From Anaerolineales bacterium UBA2029 (GTDB lineage Bacteria > Chloroflexota > Anaerolineae > Aggregatilineales > Aggregatilineaceae): a stretch of 8,765 nt of DNA. The stretch lies in assembly GCA_002332795.1 (NCBI GenBank), contig DDBP01000343.1, positions 1 to 8,765 on the forward strand. Direction: 5' to 3'. Below are positions 1 through 5,722 of the stretch, piece by piece. Numbering within the stretch: the stretch's first letter is position 1; every line of letters begins with the position of its first letter. The translations under genes and the position numbers were made by a program. The notes beneath the pieces are model-generated. The model had not been told where the DNA came from, searched no databases, and saw only the letters and a list, made by a program, of their open reading frames with translations.

Positions 1-152
1 AACGCTTGCTTTAGCCCTGTCCGCCCCTACGCGGAATGGGGCGTGGTTGCGGCTTGCCTTGCCGCACTCCCCGCCGCCTGTTACCGAAGCCAGGCGACCC
101 GGCCTGGTCTGGTACGCCTGGGCAAAGAAGGATTGAGTTCAACGAGGAGTCT
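1..152. other. Upstream region of xylA, no supported gene
   Basis: These bases lie in front of the xylA ribosome binding site. Two plus-strand frames are open from the window edge: one runs to a TGA at 134-136 and the other runs on to 297, well inside xylA. Neither translation resembles a protein end I recognise, so a truncated upstream gene ending at 136 is possible but unsupported. A small inverted repeat (CGCCTG at 75-80 with CAGGCG at 91-96, leaving out one mismatch) is visible. I do not see a convincing -35/-10 promoter pair. Confidence 0.4.
144..149 (+). promoter_or_regulatory. Ribosome binding site that sets the GTG start of xylA
   Basis: GAGGAG lies 6 bases before the GTG at 156 and 3 bases before another GTG at 153. 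The 6-base spacing is normal, and the resulting 388-residue product matches the length of actinobacterial-type xylose isomerases. The in-frame ATG at 36 would add 40 residues with no family counterpart. Confidence 0.7.
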
Positions 153-155
153 GTG

Positions 156-1322
156 GTGGGCACATACGATCCGAAACCGGAACACAAATTCACCTTCGGT
201 CTGTGGACGGTGGGCAACGTGGGGCGCGATCCGTTCGGCGTGGAGGTGCGCGAACCGCTCTCGCCGGTGCAGATTGTGCACCTGCTGGCAGAGGTAGGCG
301 CGTATGGCGTGAACTTCCACGACAACGACCTGGTGCCCATAGACGCTACCCCTGCCGAACGCGACCGCATCGTCGCCGATTTCAAGCGTGCCCTGGCCGA
401 AACAGGGCTGGTGGTGCCCATGGCGACCACCAACCTGTTCACCGACCCCGCTTTCAAGGACGGCGCTTTCACCGCCAACGATCCCAAAGTGCGCGCCTAT
501 GCCCTGCACAAGACGCTGCGGGCCATAGACCTGGGCGTGGAACTGGGGGCGAAGGTGTACGTCTTCTGGGGTGGGCGCGAGGGCACCGAAAGCGACGCCA
601 GCAAGAACCCGCTCGATGCCGTCAAACGGATGCGCGACGCGCTCAACTTCCTGTGCGACTACGTCCTCGACCAGGGCTACGATCTCAAGTTCGCCCTGGA
701 AGCCAAGCCCAACGAGCCGCGCGGCAACATCTACTTCCCGACCACGGGGGCCATGCTCGGCTTCATCGCCACGCTCGATCATCCGGAAATGGTCGGTGTC
801 AACCCGGAAGTGGCGCACGAGCACATGGCGGGCCTCAACTTCATGCACGCCGTCGCTCAGGCGTGGGACGCTGGCAAACTGTTCCACATTGACCTCAACG
901 ATCAGCTTTTCGGGCGCTACGACCAGGACTTCCGCTTCGGCGCGGAGATGCTCAAGCAGGCATTCTTCCTGGTCAAGTTCCTGGAAGATGTCGGCTATAG
1001 CGGATCGCGGCACTTCGACGCGCACGCCTACCGCACCGAAGGCCCGGAAGGGGTCAAGGACTTTGCGCGCGGCTGCATGCGCACCTACCTGATCCTCAAG
1101 GAGAAGGCGGAGCGCTTCAACGCCGATGCCGAGATTCAGGCGCTGCTGCGGGAGATCAACGCGGATGATGGGACGTACGCCTGGCTCGATGGCGGCTATA
1201 GCGCCGAGAAGGCCGCCCGCCTGAAAGGTGAGACGTTCGACCGACGGGCGCTGGGCCGCCGCGATCTGCGCTACGAGCGGCTGGATCAGCTCACGGTTGA
1301 GCTGTTGCTGGGCGTGCGTTGA
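156..1322 (+). CDS. xylA: Xylose isomerase, actinobacterial (class I) type
   Basis: This cytoplasmic TIM-barrel enzyme interconverts D-xylose and D-xylulose using two divalent metal ions. The 388-residue product aligns along its length with Streptomyces-type xylose isomerase, and every known key residue is seen one position later than in the Streptomyces numbering: His55 and Asp58 (FHDND), Trp138 (FWGGREG), Glu182 and Lys184 (LEAKPNEP), Glu218 and His221 (NPEVAH), Asp246 (HIDLND), Asp256 and Asp258 (YDQD), Asp288 (HFD). Pocket residues Trp17, Met89, Thr91 and Phe95 are also kept. It should therefore be active. The start is the GTG at 156, with GAGGAG 6 bases before it; an upstream ATG at 36 would only add an unrelated N-terminal tail. 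xylB follows after 11 bases, so the two form an operon. Glucose can also be a substrate in this family. The function is close to certain; the exact start is less so. Confidence 0.96.
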   Translation: MGTYDPKPEHKFTFGLWTVGNVGRDPFGVEVREPLSPVQIVHLLAEVGAYGVNFHDNDLVPIDATPAERDRIVADFKRALAETGLVVPMATTNLFTDPAFKDGAFTANDPKVRAYALHKTLRAIDLGVELGAKVYVFWGGREGTESDASKNPLDAVKRMRDALNFLCDYVLDQGYDLKFALEAKPNEPRGNIYFPTTGAMLGFIATLDHPEMVGVNPEVAHEHMAGLNFMHAVAQAWDAGKLFHIDLNDQLFGRYDQDFRFGAEMLKQAFFLVKFLEDVGYSGSRHFDAHAYRTEGPEGVKDFARGCMRTYLILKEKAERFNADAEIQALLREINADDGTYAWLDGGYSAEKAARLKGETFDRRALGRRDLRYERLDQLTVELLLGVR

Positions 1323-1333
1323 GGGAGAAATCT

Positions 1334-2824
1334 ATGCGTACTTTACTGGGTCTCGATGTCAGCACGACGGGTTCCAAAGCGCTGCTCATTGACGAACGCG
1401 GCGAGGTGATCGCCAGCCACACGGTGCCCCATCCGCTCAGTCAGCCGTTCCCACTGTGGAGCGAGCAGAATCCGGCGGACTGGTGGAATGGCATGGTGAC
1501 GTCCATCCGGACGGTGCTGGAGAAAACCGGCGCAGCGGAGACCATTCAGGCCATCGGCCTGACCGGGCAGATGCATGGCCTGGTGTGTCTGGACGAGCAG
1601 GATAACGTGCTGCGTCCGGCTATCCTGTGGAACGATCAGCGCACGCAGGCCGAATGCGACGAGATCACCGCCACCATCGGCGCGTCCCGCCTGATTCAAC
1701 TCACCGGCAACCGCGCGCTGACTGGCTTCACCGCGCCCAAGATTCTGTGGGTGCGCAAGCACGAGCCGGACGTCTACGCGCGCATCCGTCACATTCTGCT
1801 GCCCAAGGACTACATCCGCTTCCAGCTTACCGGCGAGTACGCCACCGATCTGGCTGATGGCGCGGGGATGTTGCTGCTGGATGTGGCCAATCGGCGCTGG
1901 TCACAGGCGGTGCTGGACGAACTGAATATCCCCGCCGGGTGGCTGCCCAAAGTCTACGAGGGGCCGCAGGTGACCGGCGTGGTCAGCGAGCGGGCGGCGG
2001 CGCTCACCGGCTTGAAGGCGGGCACGCCGGTCGTAGGCGGCGGCGGCGATCAGGCAGCACAGGCCGTGGGCGTAGGTGCAGTGCAGCCGGGCATTGTCGC
2101 GCTGACGGTGGGCACGTCGGGCGTGGTCTTCGCCCCGCTGGCCAGCTACGCCTACGAACCCGACGGGCGACTGCACGCCTTCTGCCACGCAGTGCCGGGA
2201 CAGTGGCATTTCATGGGCGTGATGCTCAGCGCAGCGGGCAGCCTGCAATGGTATCGCGATACGCTGGCCCCGCAGGAAGACTTCGGCAAGCTCACCGAGG
2301 AAGCGCGCAACGCCCCGCCCGGCAGCGAGGGCCTGATCTTCCTGCCCTATCTCACCGGTGAGCGCACGCCGCACCCCGATCCGCTGGCGCGGGGCGCTTT
2401 CGTCGGACTGACGGCGCGGCATACGCGGGCGCATCTCACCCGCGCGGTGCTGGAGGGGGTGGCCTTCGGCCTGCGCGACAGCTTCGAGCTGATCAAGGCC
2501 AGCCCTGCCGGGCTGATCAACGAGGTGCGCGTCAGCGGAGGCGGAGCCAAGAGTCCGTTGTGGCGGCAGATCATGGCCGACGTGTTGGGCGTGCCGCTGG
2601 TAGTGGCCGAGGCCATCGAGGGGGCGGCCTATGGGGCGGCATTGCTGGCCGGGGTAGGCGGCGGCGTGTGGCCAGACGTGCAGACCGCGGCCCGCGCTGC
2701 CGTCAAACTGGGCGAGCGCGTCGAGCCGGATGAGGCCGCGGGGGCGTATGAAGGCGCCTATCAGCTCTACCGCGACCTGTATCCCATGCTGAAGCCGGCT
2801 TTTCACCGCCAGGCGAGCCTGTAG
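1334..2824 (+). CDS. xylB: Xylulokinase (FGGY family)
   Basis: This enzyme phosphorylates D-xylulose with ATP to D-xylulose 5-phosphate, which enters the pentose phosphate pathway; it acts on the product of xylA. The 496-residue protein has the FGGY kinase layout: an N-terminal actin-like fold with the phosphate loop LGLDVSTTGSK (residues 5-15, Asp8), the substrate motif LTGQMHG (76-82, Met80-His81), the WNDQR motif (99-103), the catalytic Asp239 in VGGGGDQAA (234-242), the ATP-site TVGTSG (258-263), and the C-terminal adenosine motif SGGGAKSPLWRQ (401-412). The ATG at 1334 is chosen because AGGGAG sits 6 bases before it. A TTG at 1319 overlapping the xylA stop would add five residues and has no better binding site. 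Length is close to E. coli XylB (484). A strong hairpin follows the stop codon. Other FGGY sugar kinases are the only alternative, and the xylA neighbour argues for xylulose. Confidence 0.95.
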   Translation: MRTLLGLDVSTTGSKALLIDERGEVIASHTVPHPLSQPFPLWSEQNPADWWNGMVTSIRTVLEKTGAAETIQAIGLTGQMHGLVCLDEQDNVLRPAILWNDQRTQAECDEITATIGASRLIQLTGNRALTGFTAPKILWVRKHEPDVYARIRHILLPKDYIRFQLTGEYATDLADGAGMLLLDVANRRWSQAVLDELNIPAGWLPKVYEGPQVTGVVSERAAALTGLKAGTPVVGGGGDQAAQAVGVGAVQPGIVALTVGTSGVVFAPLASYAYEPDGRLHAFCHAVPGQWHFMGVMLSAAGSLQWYRDTLAPQEDFGKLTEEARNAPPGSEGLIFLPYLTGERTPHPDPLARGAFVGLTARHTRAHLTRAVLEGVAFGLRDSFELIKASPAGLINEVRVSGGGAKSPLWRQIMADVLGVPLVVAEAIEGAAYGAALLAGVGGGVWPDVQTAARAAVKLGERVEPDEAAGAYEGAYQLYRDLYPMLKPAFHRQASL

Positions 2825-2852
2825 AGGGCAGTCTCTGCGTGGGGAAAAGGCA

Positions 2853-2888
2853 ACGCGCCATGAATCGGCAGCCCGGTTCATGGCGCGT
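2853..2888. terminator. Bidirectional terminator hairpin between convergent genes
   Basis: ACGCGCCATGAA (2853-2864) pairs perfectly with TTCATGGCGCGT (2877-2888). Inside, TCGG pairs with CCGG (one G-U pair), leaving a CAGC tetraloop, for a stem of 16 pairs. It lies 28 bases after the xylB stop and 25 bases after the stop of the opposite-strand corrinoid gene. Reading the minus strand, the stem is followed by a TTTT run (complement of 2845-2848). On the plus strand there is no clear U tract. It most likely ends transcription from both sides. Confidence 0.8.
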
Positions 2889-2913
2889 GTGTCTGTAGAG
2901 TGAACCGTCTTGC

Positions 2914-3546
2914 TCAGACGCCGAGCAGTTCCTTGGCCTTGCGCACTGCCGACGACGCATCGGGCGAATAGCCGTCCGCGCCGATCTCGTCCGCATAGGC
3001 CTGAGTCACTGGCGCGCCCCCGATCATCACCTTGACCTTGTCGCGCACGCCTGCTTCCTTGAGCGCCTGAATGGTGTTCTTCATGTTGGGCATGGTAGTG
3101 GTCAGCAGGGCGGACATGGCGACGATCTGCGCGCCCTTCTTGGCCTCGTCCACGAACTTCTCCGGCGCAACATCCACGCCCAGATTGACGATCTCGAAGC
3201 CAGCGCCTTCGAGCATCATCGCCACCAGCGACTTGCCAATGTCGTGCAGGTCGCCTTTGACGGTGCCAATGGCCACGCGGCCCAGCGGTTCGACGCCCTT
3301 CTCCACCAGGTGCGGCTTGAGCAGTTCGAGGGCGGCGGACATGGCGCGCGCGGCAATGAGCATCTCCGGCACGAAGTATTCGCCTTCCTCGAACAAACGA
3401 CCGACCTCGGCCATGGCGTCAATCAGACCCTTTTGCAGGATTTCATCGGCGGGGACACCTTCGGCAAGGGCCTGCTCCACTTTGGGCACTACCGCCTTGG
3501 CCTGGCCTTCGATGACAGCTTGGCGGATTTCTTCGATCAAGGACAT
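2914..3546 (-). CDS. Corrinoid (cobalamin) methyl-carrier protein, MtbC/MttC type
   Basis: Proteins of this family hold a B12 cofactor and shuttle a methyl group between a substrate-specific methyltransferase (methylamines, methanol, methoxylated aromatics, glycine betaine) and a second methyltransferase. The 210-residue product has the two expected parts: an N-terminal helical cap domain (residues 1-85, with EEGEYFVPEML at 53-63) and a Rossmann-like B12 domain with the signature DLHDIG (99-104; His101 is the expected lower cobalt ligand), the SxL motif at 145-147 (MSALL) and the nucleotide-tail contact GGAP (177-180). The start is the ATG at 3546 because AAAGGAG lies 10 bases upstream; an ATG at 3585 would add 13 residues unlike the family. 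It is a single-gene unit, convergent with xylB and divergent from the reductase gene. No methyltransferase, reductive activase or B12 riboswitch is visible nearby, so its substrate cannot be read from context. Confidence 0.92.
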   Translation of the reverse strand: MSLIEEIRQAVIEGQAKAVVPKVEQALAEGVPADEILQKGLIDAMAEVGRLFEEGEYFVPEMLIAARAMSAALELLKPHLVEKGVEPLGRVAIGTVKGDLHDIGKSLVAMMLEGAGFEIVNLGVDVAPEKFVDEAKKGAQIVAMSALLTTTMPNMKNTIQALKEAGVRDKVKVMIGGAPVTQAYADEIGADGYSPDASSAVRKAKELLGV

Positions 3547-3710
3547 TGTGCGTGAACTCCTTTTCGTCCCGCGCCAGCCAGACATGCCCTAGCCTGCCAG
3601 CGCTACGGGAAGATGGCAAGCGATGAGAGTTGGTTATCACCGACCGCGTAACACGAGAGCAATGATAGTCGAAATCGCGTCATCCGGCCAGTAGCCAATA
3701 GCAGATTGTG

Positions 3711-3728
3711 GCGTGATTTTGCTCACGC
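3711..3728. promoter_or_regulatory. Inverted repeat, possible operator in the divergent control region
   Basis: GCGTGA (3711-3716) and TCACGC (3723-3728) form an inverted repeat with a 6-base spacer, about 90 bases before the reductase start. A second small dyad, GGGGA at 3734-3738 with TCCCC at 3743-3747, lies just downstream, and TATGCT at 3765-3770 could be a -10 box, although its -35 partner (TTTCCC at 3741-3746, 18-base gap) is poor. The 268-bp region (3547-3814) separates two divergent genes, so a regulator site is expected. Its identity is inference. Confidence 0.35.
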
Positions 3729-3799
3729 ATTTGGGGGAGATTTCCCCTGGGCGACGATTGGCGGTATGCTATGCGGACAAGTGGGTCGGTTGGCGAACC

Positions 3800-3807
3800 A
3801 AGGAGGA
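3800..3807 (+). promoter_or_regulatory. Strong ribosome binding site of the aldo/keto reductase
   Basis: AAGGAGGA lies 7 bases before the ATG at 3815. It decides this start over an in-frame ATG at 3713, which would add a 34-residue extension without similarity to the family. Confidence 0.8.
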
Positions 3808-3814
3808 CTTTGCC

Positions 3815-4786
3815 ATGCAGTACCGGGTCTTTGGCCGGATGGGGTGGCACGTGAGCGAAATCGGCTATGGCATGTGGGGCATGGCCGGCTGGACTGGCTC
3901 CGACGATGCGGAATCGCTGGAGGCGCTGGAGCGCGCCGTCGAGCTGGGCTGCAATTTCTTCGACACGGCCTGGGCCTATGGGGCGGGGCACAGCGAGAAA
4001 TTGCTGGGCCAACTGGTGCGCGCCCATCCCGATAAAAAGCTGTTCACCGCCAGCAAGATTCCGCCCAAGAATTTCAAATGGCCCTCGCGGCGCGGTTACA
4101 CGCTCGATGAGTGCTTCCCGCCCGATCACATCCGCGAGTACACCGAAAAGAGCCTGCAGAACCTGGGGCTGGAGTGCATTGATCTGATGCAATTCCATGT
4201 ATGGGAAGACTGCTGGGCGCACGACGAACGCTGGCAGCGCACCATTGACGATCTCAAACGCCAGGGTTTGATCCGCGCAGTGGGCATCAGCGTCAACCGC
4301 TGGGAGCCGTGGAACAGCCTGGAAACGCTGCGTACTGGCCTGGTGGACGCCGTGCAGGTCATCTACAACATCTTCGATCAGGCCCCCGAAGATCAGCTTT
4401 TCAAGGTGTGCGAGGAGCAGAACGTGGCGGTGATCGCCCGCGTCCCCTTCGACGAGGGCACGCTCACTGGTACGCTGACCAAAGACAGCAAGTGGCCAGA
4501 GGGGGACTGGCGCAATACCTACTTCGTGCCGGAGAACCTGATCCCCTCGGTGGAGCGGGCCGAGGCCCTGCGTCCGCTGATCCCGTCGGGCATGACCATG
4601 CCAGAGATGGCGTTGCGGTTTTGCCTGTCGCACCCGACGGTGAGCACCGTCATCCCAGGGATGCGCAAGGTACGCCATGTGGAAGCGAACATCGCCGTCA
4701 GCGATGGGCGGGCGCTTCCGCCGGAGCTGATCAAGAAACTGCGCGAGCACCGCTGGGATCGCGTGCCGACGAAGTGGTCGCAATGA
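3815..4786 (+). CDS. Aldo/keto reductase
   Basis: This is a soluble NAD(P)H-dependent (beta/alpha)8-barrel oxidoreductase that reduces an aldehyde or ketone, or runs in reverse. The 323-residue product shows the full catalytic tetrad: Asp50 (CNFFDTAW), Tyr55 (WAYG), Lys81 (ASKI) and His128 (MQFHVW). The N-terminus YRVFGRMGWHVSEIGYGMWG and the RAVGIS motif (154-159) place it with the aryl-alcohol-dehydrogenase-like reductases, many of which sit in sugar catabolic clusters. The cofactor-binding end is seen around residues 273-293 (HPTVSTVIPGMRKVRHVEAN). A very strong ribosome binding site precedes it, and its stop codon overlaps the start of the dehydrogenase after it, so the two are translated together. 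The real substrate cannot be told from sequence; a sugar, polyol or sugar-derived lactone is plausible given the surroundings. Confidence 0.92.
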   Translation: MQYRVFGRMGWHVSEIGYGMWGMAGWTGSDDAESLEALERAVELGCNFFDTAWAYGAGHSEKLLGQLVRAHPDKKLFTASKIPPKNFKWPSRRGYTLDECFPPDHIREYTEKSLQNLGLECIDLMQFHVWEDCWAHDERWQRTIDDLKRQGLIRAVGISVNRWEPWNSLETLRTGLVDAVQVIYNIFDQAPEDQLFKVCEEQNVAVIARVPFDEGTLTGTLTKDSKWPEGDWRNTYFVPENLIPSVERAEALRPLIPSGMTMPEMALRFCLSHPTVSTVIPGMRKVRHVEANIAVSDGRALPPELIKKLREHRWDRVPTKWSQ

Positions 4787-5550
4787 ACGAGTACCCGAAT
4801 TTCCGGCTGGATGGACAGATCGCCCTCATCACGGGGGCGAGCAAGGGCCTTGGCTGGGGCATTGCCAGGGCGATGGCTCACGCCGGGGCAACCGTGGTGA
4901 TCACCGCGCGCACGCTCTCCGCACTGGAGCAGTTGGCGACGGAGATTCGCGCTGAGGGCGGTTCCGCCTTGCCCCTGGGGCTCGACGTGACCGACGTCGC
5001 GCAGATCAACGCCGTGGTGGACGAAGTCGTCGCCCGCTTTGGACGGCTCGACATCATGGTCAACAATGCAGGGCTGGGCGCAGAGCACGACGCGCTGCAT
5101 GTGACCGAGGCCGACTGGGATGCGCTGATAGACGTGAATCTCAAGGGGCTGTTCTTCTGCTGTCAGGCGGCGGCACGGGTGATGCTTCCGCGCGGCTACG
5201 GGCGCATCGTCAACATGAGTTCGCAGCTTGGCGCGGTGGGGCTGCCGGGCAGCGCTGTCTACTGCGCGTCGAAAGGTGGGGTCAATCAGCTCACGCGGGC
5301 GCTGGCGCTGGAATGGTCAGCGCGCGGGGTGACGGTCAATGCCGTCGCACCGACGTTCATCTACACGCCGGGCACTGCCGAGCGCCTGGACGATCCGCAC
5401 TATCTGGCGGGGGTGCTGGCGAAGCTGCCCATCGGCAAGGTGGGCACGATCAACGACGTAGCCGCGGCGGTGATCTACCTGGCGTCGCCCGCGGCGGGCA
5501 TGGTCACCGGGCACATCCTGCACGTGGACGGCGGCTGGACGGCGCAATAG
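4783..5550 (+). CDS. Short-chain dehydrogenase/reductase (SDR), gluconate 5-dehydrogenase-like
   Basis: This 255-residue classical SDR oxidises an alcohol or reduces a ketone with NAD(P). Visible motifs: the cofactor glycine motif TGASKGLG (17-24), NNAG (94-97), the structural Asn119 (DVNLKG), Ser146/Ser147 (NMSS), and the catalytic Tyr160-x3-Lys164 (YCASK). The basic Lys21 in the glycine motif and Arg43 after the second strand suggest NADP(H) preference. The C-terminus (VTGHILHVDGGW) is the usual SDR ending. Overall it resembles gluconate 5-dehydrogenase and 3-oxoacyl-ACP reductase-like enzymes. Its ATG overlaps the stop of the reductase gene (ATGA at 4783-4786) and I see no good ribosome binding site of its own, so it probably depends on translational coupling. 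A role in sugar or sugar-acid oxidation next to the reductase is inferred, not shown. Confidence 0.92.
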   Translation: MNEYPNFRLDGQIALITGASKGLGWGIARAMAHAGATVVITARTLSALEQLATEIRAEGGSALPLGLDVTDVAQINAVVDEVVARFGRLDIMVNNAGLGAEHDALHVTEADWDALIDVNLKGLFFCCQAAARVMLPRGYGRIVNMSSQLGAVGLPGSAVYCASKGGVNQLTRALALEWSARGVTVNAVAPTFIYTPGTAERLDDPHYLAGVLAKLPIGKVGTINDVAAAVIYLASPAAGMVTGHILHVDGGWTAQ

Positions 5551-5575
5551 CCTGACGAATTGAAAACCCGTCAGG
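5551..5575 (+). terminator. Hairpin directly after the SDR stop codon
   Basis: CCTGACG (5551-5557) starts right after the TAG stop and pairs with CGTCAGG (5569-5575) around an 11-base loop rich in A. There is no U tract after it, so it is a weak or factor-assisted terminator at best. The right arm could instead pair with CTGACGG at 5589-5595. Confidence 0.45.
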
Positions 5576-5584
5576 GGCGCATTG

Positions 5585-5722
5585 GCCACTGACGGATCAG
5601 GGCGCGTGCTGCCTCAACGTGTAGCGGCGTGACAGAGGGTGTCGGCAGACTTCCGAAGTCTCAAAGACTTCGGAAGTCTGATCCAGCACGCCGATTGCGC
5701 TCCGTCACATGCCGTCAGTGGC
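5585..5722. repeat. Nested inverted repeats spanning the convergent intergenic region
   Basis: GCCACTGACGG (5585-5595) recurs inverted as CCGTCAGTGGC (5712-5722), 11 of 11 bases. Inside, GCGTGCTG (5604-5611) recurs inverted as CAGCACGC (5684-5691), and the central double palindrome occupies 5646-5680. The right arm covers the last two codons and stop of the minus-strand isomerase-like gene. The layout resembles a small non-autonomous element with inverted ends or a large convergent terminator structure. I see no flanking target duplication. Confidence 0.5.
5646..5680. repeat. Double palindrome, 16-bp perfect stem
   Basis: CAGACTTCCGAAGTCT (5646-5661) and AGACTTCGGAAGTCTG (5665-5680) are perfect reverse complements around CAA. 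Each arm is also nearly its own palindrome: AGACTTC, one base, then GAAGTCT. The block is clearly less GC-rich than its surroundings. It looks like a dispersed intergenic repeat (REP-like) that may also end transcription of the two convergent genes. I infer this class; a genome-wide copy count would decide. Confidence 0.75.

Noticed and set aside
1..9. First nine bases repeated inverted at 8723-8731 as possible ends of one element
   Set aside because: A 9-base match between the two window edges, with ordinary metabolic genes between and no transposase, is best explained by chance.
1..136. C-terminal end of an upstream plus-strand gene stopping at 136
   Set aside because: The frame is open from the edge, but the translation shows no recognisable protein pattern and two frames are equally open, as expected in GC-rich DNA.
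36..155. Longer xylA start at the ATG at 36
   Set aside because: The added 40 residues look like translated noncoding sequence, while the GTG at 156 has a well-placed ribosome binding site and gives the exact family length.
81..1025. Long minus-strand open frame opposite xylA (314 codons)
   Set aside because: It lies antisense to a gene with all catalytic residues conserved, and its product has no recognisable motif; high GC content creates such frames.
3633..3652. GTTA-N12-TAAC as an operator
   Set aside because: Only the four outer bases on each side match; the inner bases do not form a dyad, so chance is a good explanation.
3547..3700. Cobalamin riboswitch in the leader of the corrinoid gene
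   Set aside because: I looked for the conserved B12-box and the long stems expected of this class and saw neither; such carriers are also not usually controlled this way.
4309..4782. Longer start of the SDR inside the reductase gene
   Set aside because: The extension is an out-of-frame reading of the reductase and has the arginine- and glycine-rich look of a shadow; SDRs of this class begin as at 4783.
5646..5680. CRISPR repeats
   Set aside because: The copies alternate in orientation and lie side by side without spacers, so this is a palindrome and not an array.
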